DNA from: Poronia punctata
Taxonomy: Eukaryota; Ascomycota; Sordariomycetes; Xylariales; Xylariaceae
Reading direction: 5' to 3'
Length of the DNA: 64,000 nucleotides
Assembly (NCBI GenBank): GCA_022579005.1
Contig: MU401551.1
Span: 1 to 64,000, forward strand
A model generated the notes under the pieces. That model was not told where the DNA came from and ran no database searches. It saw only the letters and a program-made list of their open reading frames with translations. Positions within the stretch are counted from its first letter, which is position 1, and every line of letters starts with the position of its first letter. Below, one piece after another: positions 28,001-38,694 of this stretch. The translations under genes and the position numbers were made by a program.

Positions 28001-31000
28001 TAACTATTATTAAAGCTCTTTATATTAATAATAAATTAAATAGCTTTAAATTTAGCTATACTTATTTATAAATAAAAATTTAAGCTAGCTTAAAAAGCAA
28101 AAAGTATAAAGTATATAGCAATACTAGTATAAGTAATATTATAATTAGTAAATTATTTTTTTAAAAGCTAAAATATATAATTAAAAAACGTAAAAGCAAG
28201 GCTTAAAAATTAAAAAACTAAAAGGTTTACATAAACAAATAAGCAACCTTTACTTTTTATGCTTAAAGCGTAAACGCTAAAAAAAAAGGCAGTTTTTATT
28301 AAGTTTATAAAAAAAAAATAAGTTATAAAAAAAAATTAAAGCTAAAGATTTTATTAAAAGCTAACTTTTATTTACTATATAAAAAAATTATTAACTATAG
28401 TTAAATAAAACTTTAATTTTTAGCTTTTAACTTTAGTATAAACTTTATTACGTTATATAATAGCTATAAATATAACTAAAAAATTATAATATATAAAAAT
28501 ATAATTTTTAATAGTAATAAAAGTATATATTTGCTTATAAACTATAAGCTATTATTTAATAATAAGTAATTTTACTTTATAACGTTATATAACTTTATTT
28601 TAAACGCTACTATAAATATATAATTGCTAACAATAATACTAATTTAAAATATATTTAATAAGCTATTATAAACATAAAAAAGTACTAAGTTAAAAAAAAT
28701 AAGCAAAGCAAAAAATAATAAGCAAATAAACATTTTTTAAAAAAAAGCTATAAGCGTACTTTTTACTACTACTATAATTATAAAAGCAGTAATAAGCATA
28801 ATAGTATAAGCTTAATTACTTATAATTATTACTAGTATAAAGTAAATACTAATAAACGTTAAATAAAACTTATTATATACTTTAAGCCTAGTTCTAGCTA
28901 TTAATAACTTATTATATTAGCTAAAATTAAATATGCCTATATTTAATAACTTTTTATTTAAAGCAGTATAAAATATAATTTAAGCTACTATTATACTAAT
29001 GCTTATTAAAGCAAAAATATTAAATAATAAAGTTGTTAAATTAAAAAACTATAAGCTTTTAAAACTTAAAGTGCTAAAGTATTAAGCAACTTTAAGTATA
29101 TAAAAACTTGCAAACTTACTTAAAATTATAGCGCTTAGCAATATTTATATTTACTTAAAATAAGCTTTATAAGCTAAAAAACTATAAAAAGTAACTAAAG
29201 TATTTAAAATCTAAGTTAATAAAAGTATTATTTAAATACTTAAAAATAATTAACTAAAAATACTTTTAGTAAAAAAATAGCAAAACGTAAAATTAAACTT
29301 ATATTATTACTTTTTATTATAGTACAATATAAAAGTACTTAATATAATATATAACTTTTTTTATAAGCAAAAACGCTTAAAGTAAGTTAATAAACTATAT
29401 TTTTTTGCTTATTTAGTATTTATAGCATAGTAAATAGTATATAGTATAATTAAAAAATAAGTAGTAGTAAACTTATATATGCTTAATTACATAGTAGTAC
29501 TTAATAACTATTTATTACTGCTTTAAATAAATATAATTATTAGCTTAAAAAAAAAGGTTAAATTATAATAATAAACATAATAAGTTTTTTTTACTAGTTT
29601 AAAGTGCACTTAAACTATTAAAAAAAATTTACTATTATTAGCTTTTAAAGTATTAAATAGTTAATTATAGCTTTTATAAAATTTTGCAACTTACTTACGT
29701 ATGCTTAAAAGTATATAAATAACTTATTTTATAAATATTTAAAGTATGCGCGCGCTTTTATTAACAATATAGTAATTTTTTTTAATACTTTTAAAAACTA
29801 TATTAAGTACTTATAAATAATTTTTTAGCTATTTAAGCATAAAAACATATTAATATCTTTAAATAAATCTTTTATTAAGTACTTATTTATTAAGCTTTTT
29901 AGTTTTTATATTAATAAATTAAAAATATTAACTATATAATATTAGCTTAAAGCTTTTAAATAGCTAGCATTTTTATATAATTTAAAAGCTTTAAAGCAGT
30001 ATATTAGCGCTAGTAGTTTTTTACGTGCACTTATTTTTTATTATGCTTAACTAATTAAGCTGTTATAAAAATAAAAAATAGCTTTTTTAGCTAAAAGCTA
30101 TAAAAAAAATAAAGTTATAAATAAAAGTTTAAAAAAAAAAGTATTATTATAAGTTAACGTTTTATAACTTTATACTAGCAAAACTAGTATTATTTAAAAT
30201 AGTATAAAATGCTATTTATAAAAAAACTACTTTATATTACTATAACTTAAACTAAACTTTATTTATTTAAGTAAATGTTTTAGTTAAGCAAAGATTTAAA
30301 GTAATAATATTTTATTTACTATTAAATTATAAATAATACTTTAGCAAAAATATTTTATTAATTAAAGTTTAACTTATTATATACTTTAGTTATTATTTAT
30401 TTAATACTAAAACTAAATATAGTTTTTTTAAGTTAAAAATTATATGCTTAGTTTAAGCTTTATATTAACTATAAATAATAGTGCACTTTAACTAAGGCTA
30501 AGTAGTAATGCTTATAAACTATAGTATAATAAAAAATATAGTAAAATAAACAATTTTAAACATAGCAACTATAAATAAAGCTAATAAACAGCTTATTAAC
30601 TTATTAATTTACTTTTTATAATATAAATACTAAGTATATTATTTACTAAAATAACTTAACTATATTTTAAACGCTTTAAGTAGGCTTTATATTATATATA
30701 ATATAAAAGTTAATAATAAGTTAGTTTAGTTAAATAAATTAGCAGTTTTAAACTAAGTTTAGTTTATTTTTAAAATTAAAGCTATTATAAGTAATAAATA
30801 AAAAAGCAAGTTTAAGGCAGCGTATAAAGAAAACTTTAAATACGTTACTATTTTAAAAAACCTTAGTGCTAATAAAAGCGTTAGCAATTTTTTTTTTTAG
30901 CCTAGCAACCTTTTTACTATTAAAAAAAAACTAATATATAATACTTATAATAAAGTTAAGCAACTTTATATTTTAAAAAATATAAGCTATAAAGTACTAA

Positions 31001-32407
31001 AAATAGTATATAATAATAAGCATTACTTTAAAGCTAAGCGTATGCTATATAATTTATAACCTTTTTTAATATTTTAAAAAACTTAGTTAGTTAAAAAGTA
31101 TATATAGCACTGTTTTAAATATAATATAAACTAAATAAATTAATAAAAGCTTATAAAAAGTTTATAACCTATTAAACTTAAAAACTTTTTGCTAATATAT
31201 ATAATTAAAATTAATTTTATTATTAAATTGCTTTAAGTGCTTATAAAAAAAACCTTATAGTAGCTTATTAGCAAGCTTTACTATATATACTTTAACGCTT
31301 TAATAATAGTTACCTACTTAATATTAAAAAAAACCTTGCTAATTTTAAAAAATAATAAATATATAGCTAAAAATTAAAAAATAATACTTTTTTATTAACT
31401 AATAATTAGCAACTAAAAAATTTTAAGTAGAATTATATTTAATTAAAATTATAAGTTTATATTTAAATTATAAATAAGCGTTTAAAAAGCAATAGGTATT
31501 AAATTAATAATAATAATAGTATACTATTTTTAAAGCAATAGTATTTTAAAAAAAAAAAATTAAATAATAAAGATTATAATATAATATTATAACTTTATAA
31601 AGCTTAATAGTAATTAAATAAAATTGTTAATAATTTTGTAATAAAACTTTAACGCTATATATAATACTGCAATTTAATTAATATTGCATAAATAGCTATA
31701 TAGTTTTTAACCTTTAAATTTAATTACTATGCTTTTTTATAATAACCTAGCTTTAAAAGCAATTAAATATATGTGCTAATTTTTTTAATAAAACGCTTAT
31801 ATTATAATAAACTTTATTGCAGCTAAAGTAAAGCAAGTATATAATTATAAGCATTAATAACTAAAGTTTTATTAAAGTAACTAAGTTTTACTTAAGCTTT
31901 ATAATAAATATTACTTGCTTAAATAATTATTTTAAAAACTAATATAGCAGCGCACTAAGCCTTTTATTATAAAAAAAAAAGTAAGCAAAGCTGCTTATAA
32001 ACTAAACTTTTTTAAAAGCTACTAAATTTATTTTATTATATTAGTAGCTATACTAAAACTTTAAAAAGCTAAAAATAACTTATTTTAATAAACTATCTTG
32101 CTTTTAAAACTAGTAAAAGTAAACTAATATTTAAATAGTAAAGAAAATATTTATAAAGTAAATATAGTTTTTAAGCACTATTTTAACTAGCATAAAAATA
32201 AATTTAATTACTTTATTAAGTAAAAAAAATAGAAATATAAGCATAATTAATAAATATTTAAATGCAAGTTGCGTTATTTAAAAAACTTAGTTAAAAAGTA
32301 CTAAAAATAATAAAAAGAACGTATAAAAGTACTAACAACTTAGTAGCGAGGTTAGCCTTGTAAAAAGTACTAAAGGTAGTAAACCTTTTCTTTGTTGCCT
32401 AGCACTT

Positions 32408-32673
32408 TAATAAAGCATAATAAAGGGCACTAGCAATAACGTTATTATAAAGTATAGCTTTTTTTTTTTTATAAAAAATTATATAAATAAAATAAACTTA
32501 AATAAGCATAGCTGCGCAAACTTTGTAAGCTAGGCCTAGTTAAGTTAAAAGCTCTTTATAAATTAGATTTTAATTATAAATCTTATTTAAAAAGACCTTT
32601 AACCTTTTCTCTTACTTTTATATTTTACTTTATAAATACAGTTTTTATAGCTACCTTTTAATAACTTTTATTA
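32408..32673 (+). repeat. Element C LTR, right copy
   Basis: 266 bp, followed directly by GTAAT. Differences from the left copy are mainly C/T and G/A transitions. Confidence 0.87.
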
Positions 32674-33005
32674 GTAATATAGTAATAGTTTTATAAAAAA
32701 AAAAAGCTTTTAAGCTTACTAAAAAGTAAAAAAAACTTTTTATTATAAAAAAAAAACTTAAAAAGAATTTCTTTATTTTAATATATATAAATAGTAAAAC
32801 TATATAATATAAATATTATTTAAACTTATTAAAGCTGTTTGTTTTTTAATCTAGACGTTTTAAAACGTTAAAAAATGTAAATTTAAAGGTTTAAATAACC
32901 TTAAGAAAATAAAACCTATTAAAATTATATATTAGCTATTAAACCAGATCAAAAAAAAAATTATTTATTAATATAAGCGTAGGCGCTCAACTTCTTGTCC
33001 CCTTT
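32674..33005. other. A+T-rich boundary stretch
   Basis: 332 bp from the end of element C to the 133-bp repeat. Mutation pressure fades toward the right; the last ~35 bases already have near-normal composition. No gene. Confidence 0.6.
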
Positions 33006-33138
33006 ACTTTCAGATCCACTCTTTTACATATAGCTTAGTTACCCCTTTTTTGCTACTAAAATAAATCCTGCAAACCCCGCACCCCTTTAGCTAGACCATA
33101 ACAATACATCTCACTTTCTGATCTAATAGTCTTTCTGG
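33006..33138 (+). repeat. 133-bp direct repeat, right copy
   Basis: Partner of 1883-2015. Here 33006-33072 is the mutated version and 33078-33138 the unmutated version. It sits exactly on the composition boundary: everything to its right is ordinary fungal sequence. Confidence 0.9.
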
Positions 33139-33712
33139 AGGTAGGTATCTCAGGTATGCAGCTATCACGCTTCAGACTTCTCTACTTGTATGTAGGACAT
33201 CGGACCTTCCTAAATATATCTACTTCAAACCCGGCCCCTCCTTTGATTGTCTGTCGACTCCAATCCATTGGTATCAGGCTAACCTAGACCAGACATGAAC
33301 AGACTCTGCCCCTCGTTGAGGGTAAAACCTGCAACAAGTGCTCGTTAGCAGCATCATGTGACGTGTCAGACCATTACTCTATTGGGTTGATGTAATTGAC
33401 TACAATTTTACAAGTACCTACCCTATCTGATATACGCGTACCTAAGTACATAAGGTTACATACGAGTAGATGATGATACTACAAGCTTTTGGCTTTGGAC
33501 CTCACCAGCTTGAACCCAGCCGCTCAGATAAAATATGGTATAACAATGATTAATGTCTCTATTTAGGTAGCTGCTGCCTTGTATGCTCTCTATCAAATCT
33601 ACAGATTCTACAGATTCTACCATCATCTTACACATAAAACGCCTACTAGACCAGACAAGTGGCGTTAAGTTCAGTATTGTCATAGCATTAAGTATTTAGT
33701 AACCTTGCTGAC
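33139..33712. other. Intergenic, 3' flank of the AXL2-like gene
   Basis: 574 bp of normal composition with no gene. It contains one TACGAGTA word (33471-33478). A 75-codon open frame on the minus strand (33456-33683) looks like chance or 3' UTR. Confidence 0.6.
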
Positions 33713-36700
33713 CTAGATATAAACTGAAAAGCTACCATCGCTTCTCTCTGGTTCGTACCCATCCATGATCGAGGTCGGCGGCCTTATGTCTTCCCAGGCA
33801 TCATCGTCGTCATCACCGCCGTTGTCCCTGGTCAAACCCCTTTCCGTACTCTTGTGGCTTCGTGCCCTTTTTACACTTCGCTTCGACAAGGCGCTTTTGA
33901 GAGCTCTTGACTTTCTCGGTCGGTCAGTATATGCCTGAGGCGTATTTGGCGATGGCATCCGTGACAGCGATGATGAGGAGTCGGAACAGGTGGCTGACCC
34001 GGCCCCCACTACCCGTAGCCTAGGAGGTAACAGCTGAGGTAACAACCGAGGTGGCTCACTTGAGCTACGAAACACGTTATTCGCGCCGAGTACGGTCGGC
34101 ATTGGCCATGGACCATTTATGGTGAGTTCCTGTCTGCGACTATGAGGTTCCCAGTTCTCACTCTGCGCCACGCCAATCGCTGGCTCCGTGGACCCAGCAG
34201 GATAAGGGATGTCTTTTCCGTCTGCTGGGACGAGGTCCTTGTAAGCGATACCGAGAGAATTTCTCGTGTTTCGTGTCCATGGATCGTTTGCCTGAGTCTC
34301 ATTTATATTTTCCAACGACGGATTCCCTCTGGGATTTTCTGAGGGGGGATGGGCTGCACGTGCCAGCGCGTCATTTATGATTCCGGAATTACGGCCAGAC
34401 TGGGTGGCGCCGAAAAATGTTGCCGAGTCACCTGTTCTTCGACTCAGTTGTCGAATTTCGCTTAGCCGGCCAGGTATGTGTATCACCGTCGGCCTTGCTA
34501 CGAGGTTCGTGCTCGCTGTGGTCGCTTCCCCGGTAACGCCAGATGTAAGGATGCTTGTACGGGTTGTGACATCGGTGGTTGCGCTAACATAGCTGTTCCG
34601 TCTCGTGTCTCCTGAGAATTGGGAGGCGCTGGCTCGCTTCCAAGCTTTGGAGATACGGTGCTGGATTCCGCGGAAGCCCATGCCATTGCTATAGCGCTGT
34701 CCGGACCTTCTCCGGGCGGCATAACCGACTGCGGGTGGCATTTCGTCGTCCGATATCTGATCGTATTTCCTGGCCAATCCATACACCATATCTGGAGTCG
34801 GTTGAAGACTGGACGGTCCAGCAACGGTCGCAACATTTAAGCCAACTTTCTGTCCGTACGTGTTCGGCCGTGTGTGTCGTGTGGCTCGTGTGGCTCGCGT
34901 GTTTGGTAAAAGCATAAAGACATCCTCAACCATATGTGGTTCTTCCCCGAGGCTGGTGTCGGATAGCAAACTAAGCTCATCTGTTCCGGCAGGCGACGAA
35001 CGGCTTTTATGACCGGACGACAAAGAAGCCCCTGTCTCGGCAAGAGTACTACTGCCTGGCCCTGCCGCTTTCACCGCCCCGGAGTGCAGAGTAAGAGCAT
35101 GAGGCGCATCGTCACCCAACCCTGCCTGGTTCAACGTGGCCTGCGTTACTCGGTTGGAAAAAGCCGCTGGTGTCTGGGCACTCAACGACGCCGCTGGTGG
35201 CACGGCGTCCAATATCTTTTTCATGTCGTGTGAGGAGACTCTCACGGAGCTCTTTATTGTGAAATGGCCCGGTATAGGTGCCGATATCTCCGAAAAGTCG
35301 AGCTTCGTCGTCCGTTGTCGCCGCCTTCTCACTGTGAAGATGGCGAGAATGATAGCAATCGCAACAATCAGGATCGGGATGACCAAGAGCCAGTATAGAT
35401 CTCTGCGAGAGTTGTTATCGTCGGTCCTTGGCTTAGAAGTCTCGGACGGGCTGGGTTGGGAAGTGTTCGTTGGCGCAGCCAAATGGATATTCAAGGCTCG
35501 AGTTTGCTGTGCCTCTGTACGTTTTCGTGACGCAACAAGCGATATATGAACCTCGTTGGATAAGCCATCTGCCGGTGCTGTCCCAGAGAGGACCTTGGAA
35601 TTGGTATCCAAGCGGATCCAGGATGCCTCAGGCCCTGTCTGGATCGTGATCTGCGTGTCCTCGGGAGCGAAGAGTAATCTCTTTAGGTCAAGGGAGAAAT
35701 AACTGCCAGCAGTGACATTGAGATCAGGAAGCTGGTCCGATACGAACAACTCGGCCTCGAACTTGATCGCTAGAGTCACGTTCAAAGTATCAAAGAAGTC
35801 GTCCGTCACAGCAATGGTGACATTGGCCGGCGTGGCTTCCGCGTCTGGTGTCCCGCTGAGCTTCCACGTTTTGTCATCAAACGAAAGCCACACGGGCAAA
35901 CTGTCGGTCCGGATGGAAGATAGTACTTCTTTGTTCAGACCCAAAGGCCTCTTGTCTAATCTAAGAAGCTCCGGTAGGCCCGTGTACTCAAACACTGTAC
36001 CTACAGTGGCGTTGAGTTCAACGATAGACTTGTCGGCGGTAAGCTCGTGGGTACCAACGACAATCGAAAAGTCTATCGAAGCAGACGAGAAGCCAGCCAC
36101 GTCGGAAGCTACCAGCTTGAAGTCGAAAGTCTGCGGTGGCTGTACGAGTGATTCGAAAGATGGCGTGGTGCCGGAGAAAGCCAGTTTCTGTGCGTCAAAT
36201 ACGATCCACGAGGGGAGGGGTGCGTTATCCCCCGATACCGCATAGTAATTCAACAGCTGGTATCCAGCATGCGAGCCAAATGTACCGGCGTTAAAATTGA
36301 AAGAAAAGTTGACGGATGGATGCCTCAGAATAGATCCCGGCGCCGAATACGGACCGAACTTGTCAATTTGGTCTTCAAGTGGCACCCGAACAAGGGGCGC
36401 CGGGCTGCGTGACACGACAAGCGTCACGTTGTCGGATGAACTGCCGGCATCGTCTACTGCTACCAGCGTGATAGGGATACCAACCAGCCTCTCGTTGGGC
36501 GGGACCGCGGCGTCGTCAGGGGTTCCTGAAAGCGTCCGAGATGCGCTATCGATCGAAAGCCAGGATGGTGAGCCTTCAGCTAGCGAATATCTCATCTCCA
36601 AATCCGAGGAGAAGGTTAGGGGCGAGAAAATAAAGGAAAATGGCTCCGAGACGCGCGCCACAGGTGGAAGTTGCGAGTTTATCGGGAAGTATGGTATCGG

Positions 36701-36892
36701 TGATGCAGCTGCGAATGGGGCTAGGAGTAAGAAGAGGCAGATGATGATTGCAAATGGGAGGAAAGGTCTGTTGCTGTCGTTTCGAGGCGGACGCGCCACC
36801 GGCCTCAACCCCATCATCATAAGATTCGGGACCTGGCGGCGATGGTAATTCCCTCCTATCATGAACCTCTGATGATTCCTCCTCGGTAACAC
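33713..36892 (-). CDS. Axl2-like cadherin-domain membrane protein
   Basis: 1,059 codons uninterrupted. The extracellular part has four repeats of the dystroglycan-type cadherin-like (CADG) fold, each with a W-L/I-x-(F/I/L)-D ... SGT core: about residues 110-126, 228-244, 334-350 and 424-440. A transmembrane helix at about 500-520 is followed by a run of arginines and a ~540-residue Ser/Arg-rich cytoplasmic tail. This layout matches yeast Axl2/Bud10, which marks axial bud sites and binds septins, and its filamentous-fungal homologues linked to septation and conidiation. The signal-peptide core lies at residues 43-64, so translation may start at Met25-27 (around 36814-36820) rather than at the first Met. 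Several N-x-S/T sequons lie in the outer region. The role is inferred from the family. Confidence 0.82.
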   Translation of the reverse strand: MLPRRNHQRFMIGGNYHRRQVPNLMMMGLRPVARPPRNDSNRPFLPFAIIICLFLLLAPFAAASPIPYFPINSQLPPVARVSEPFSFIFSPLTFSSDLEMRYSLAEGSPSWLSIDSASRTLSGTPDDAAVPPNERLVGIPITLVAVDDAGSSSDNVTLVVSRSPAPLVRVPLEDQIDKFGPYSAPGSILRHPSVNFSFNFNAGTFGSHAGYQLLNYYAVSGDNAPLPSWIVFDAQKLAFSGTTPSFESLVQPPQTFDFKLVASDVAGFSSASIDFSIVVGTHELTADKSIVELNATVGTVFEYTGLPELLRLDKRPLGLNKEVLSSIRTDSLPVWLSFDDKTWKLSGTPDAEATPANVTIAVTDDFFDTLNVTLAIKFEAELFVSDQLPDLNVTAGSYFSLDLKRLLFAPEDTQITIQTGPEASWIRLDTNSKVLSGTAPADGLSNEVHISLVASRKRTEAQQTRALNIHLAAPTNTSQPSPSETSKPRTDDNNSRRDLYWLLVIPILIVAIAIILAIFTVRRRRQRTTKLDFSEISAPIPGHFTIKSSVRVSSHDMKKILDAVPPAASLSAQTPAAFSNRVTQATLNQAGLGDDAPHALTLHSGAVKAAGPGSSTLAETGASLSSGHKSRSSPAGTDELSLLSDTSLGEEPHMVEDVFMLLPNTRATRATRHTRPNTYGQKVGLNVATVAGPSSLQPTPDMVYGLARKYDQISDDEMPPAVGYAARRRSGQRYSNGMGFRGIQHRISKAWKRASASQFSGDTRRNSYVSATTDVTTRTSILTSGVTGEATTASTNLVARPTVIHIPGRLSEIRQLSRRTGDSATFFGATQSGRNSGIINDALARAAHPPSENPRGNPSLENINETQANDPWTRNTRNSLGIAYKDLVPADGKDIPYPAGSTEPAIGVAQSENWEPHSRRQELTINGPWPMPTVLGANNVFRSSSEPPRLLPQLLPPRLRVVGAGSATCSDSSSSLSRMPSPNTPQAYTDRPRKSRALKSALSKRSVKRARSHKSTERGLTRDNGGDDDDDAWEDIRPPTSIMDGYEPERSDGSFSVYI

Positions 36893-38694
36893 CCAAGGCT
36901 TCCCTGAGGCTTACTCGGTCGCCTATTTCTCTGTACCGAAAAGCTATCTCTTTTTGCTGCGCTTCGTCGTATATCCTTTCCAGAAAACAGACTGTAAAGA
37001 AGAGGAAAAGTCTTTACAGGTGCGGTTGGTGAAGGGTACGCGACCATCTACCTATTCTTCCCTCCTCTTCCCTTCTTTCTATCCTTTACATCCCTTTCTT
37101 TACTCATACTATCGGTCTAGCATTTCTTATACGTCCCCCGCCCTCACGCCAGGAAGGAAACAGAGACAAATACAACGCGAATTATACGCGTCTTATTCTT
37201 TTCCACTTTAGCTAAGAGAGGTGGGTGTCTCACATTTTGTTCGCTATTTATCCAAGGCACGGGTTTTAATGGAATTCTTGAACGTTAATTTGTTTCAGCC
37301 CCCTTCTAGTCGTAAATTGAAACTGTCATTCCGGTGAATAGCTTATCTATTTGAAAAAACCAGATGCTTATAACTGAACACATTTCACCTTTCCCTTTTT
37401 CCTTGGCTTGGTCTAGGGAGTGTGTGTGAGTACCTAGGTAGGTAACACCTCGCTGTTTGTTTCAGGAGGACATGCAATTATCTATGCATCTAACTTGGGA
37501 ACTGTGTGCCATATGCCATAATATACGTAATGTATAGTACAGTCAAGTCTTCTTCTTCTCCAAGTCTTGTAGGATTTTGTTGTGTTGTGTTGAGTTGTGT
37601 TGAATGTACTGGCCCGGGCCAGGGTGACCGAGTGAGCAATGAAATGGAGATATTTATCTGTGTCTCTCTACCCAACCCTGAAAACCTCTTTTATTTAAAA
37701 GAAAATTCTAGATCCAGAGGATTAATCAACCCGCCCAAGCGAATAGGTAAGGCATCCCCTTACAACAACCAAATACATACCTACAGATACGTTCCTAACC
37801 TAATGGCTTCCCCTACCTCCTCTACTTACTGTAAGAAGAAAAAAAAAAAAGAAATATATTTCTTCGGTACTGAACATGTAGGTAAGGTAGGTAGATATGT
37901 TATGAAGAAGAAGAACGAGAAGAGAAGAGTAACTTATTCTGTATGTACGAGTAAGTAGGTAAGTTATGAAATCAATCTTGGAAGTTCCTACCAGATTATG
38001 TATCAAACCTACCTGACCTACCAAGTTTCTAGAGAAAATAAAGAGAAAAGGGAGGGAGGATAAAAATAGGGAGGGGAGCAAATCCTAACTAATCCCTCAA
38101 TCATATACGTGTACTAATCACTAAACCAACCTACATAACCTGGCCTAGATGTCATCTTGATTGCAAACCCCACGTTTTGGGTCGCAGAGATCTGAACAGA
38201 ACAAAGCCATGGAAAAGAGAAGAGTACCTAGGTAGTCTAACGTAGGCCGTAGACACATACGAGTAGAAAATAGACGGCCTAGATGTAATTGTTTTTGTTT
38301 GGTGACTTTTTCGACTCTCTAACCTAATCACGTAGAGGTAATCGAAGGATAAGTGAATTAACTACCTATTTGCCTTGTCTCCCGGTTTCCGTCTCATTAT
38401 TCATTCGCCAGAAATGGTAATACACTCTGCTACTACAAAAACAGGCCGTTTTGTAGTATAGGGGAATTCGAAAATAAATAAGTAGTTCAACACAATCAAT
38501 CACTTAGACGTATTGTAAAAAAAGGGGGGGGTGGATAGGCATCAAGACCAGAATAAAATAAAGTAAGTAGTTTAGGTATGTACAATATCGTATGCAGAAA
38601 AGCTTTGTTTGGTCTGATGTAGCAGACTACAAGACTGGGACCCGAATAGAGGTAGCTCATATTATGAATAAACAAAAAGAAGAACGAGCTAGCT
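36893..38694. other. Intergenic between the AXL2-like gene and PRP6
   Basis: 1.8 kb holding the 5' region of the AXL2-like gene and the 3' flank of PRP6, both on the minus strand. There is no gene. It has pyrimidine-rich stretches (37050-37110), an eight-G run (38524-38531), many GTAGGTA/TACCTAC words, and TACGAGTA at 37946 and 38258. Open frames of 60-150 codons here are low-complexity and have no support. Confidence 0.6.

Larger units (their letters stand above)
24817..32673 (+). mobile_element. RIP-decayed LTR retrotransposon C (7.86 kb)
   Basis: Bounded by direct repeats of 267 and 266 bp and a 5-bp target duplication GTAAT (24812-24816 and 32674-32678). LTR ends read TAATA...TATTA, consistent with a mutated TGATA...TATCA pair. 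The left LTR is clearly less mutated than the right at its start. The orientation is a weak call based only on the A-rich plus strand of the interior; no clear polypurine tract or primer-binding site supports it. No coding frame survives. Confidence 0.83.
1..33005. other. A+T-saturated, RIP-like transposon block
   Basis: About 33 kb in which nearly every base is A or T and the surviving G and C sit mostly in short words such as AGC, GCT, ACT and AGT. The longest open frame is about 60 codons, and no plausible protein is visible on either strand. Duplicated segments inside the block (three LTR pairs) differ mainly by C/T and G/A transitions, the signature of repeat-induced point mutation in Pezizomycotina. 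Composition changes abruptly to normal fungal sequence near 33.0 kb, with a brief unmutated island near 1.8-1.95 kb. Positions 1-1540 belong to this block and hold nothing I can name. Confidence 0.9.

Noticed and set aside
33456..33683. 75-codon minus-strand frame downstream of the AXL2-like gene
   Set aside because: No recognisable features and no conserved neighbours; best explained as 3' UTR or chance.
34498..34836. 112-codon frame within the AXL2-like gene
   Set aside because: Shadow frame in another phase of a long real gene, as are the other frames of 60-180 codons on both strands there.
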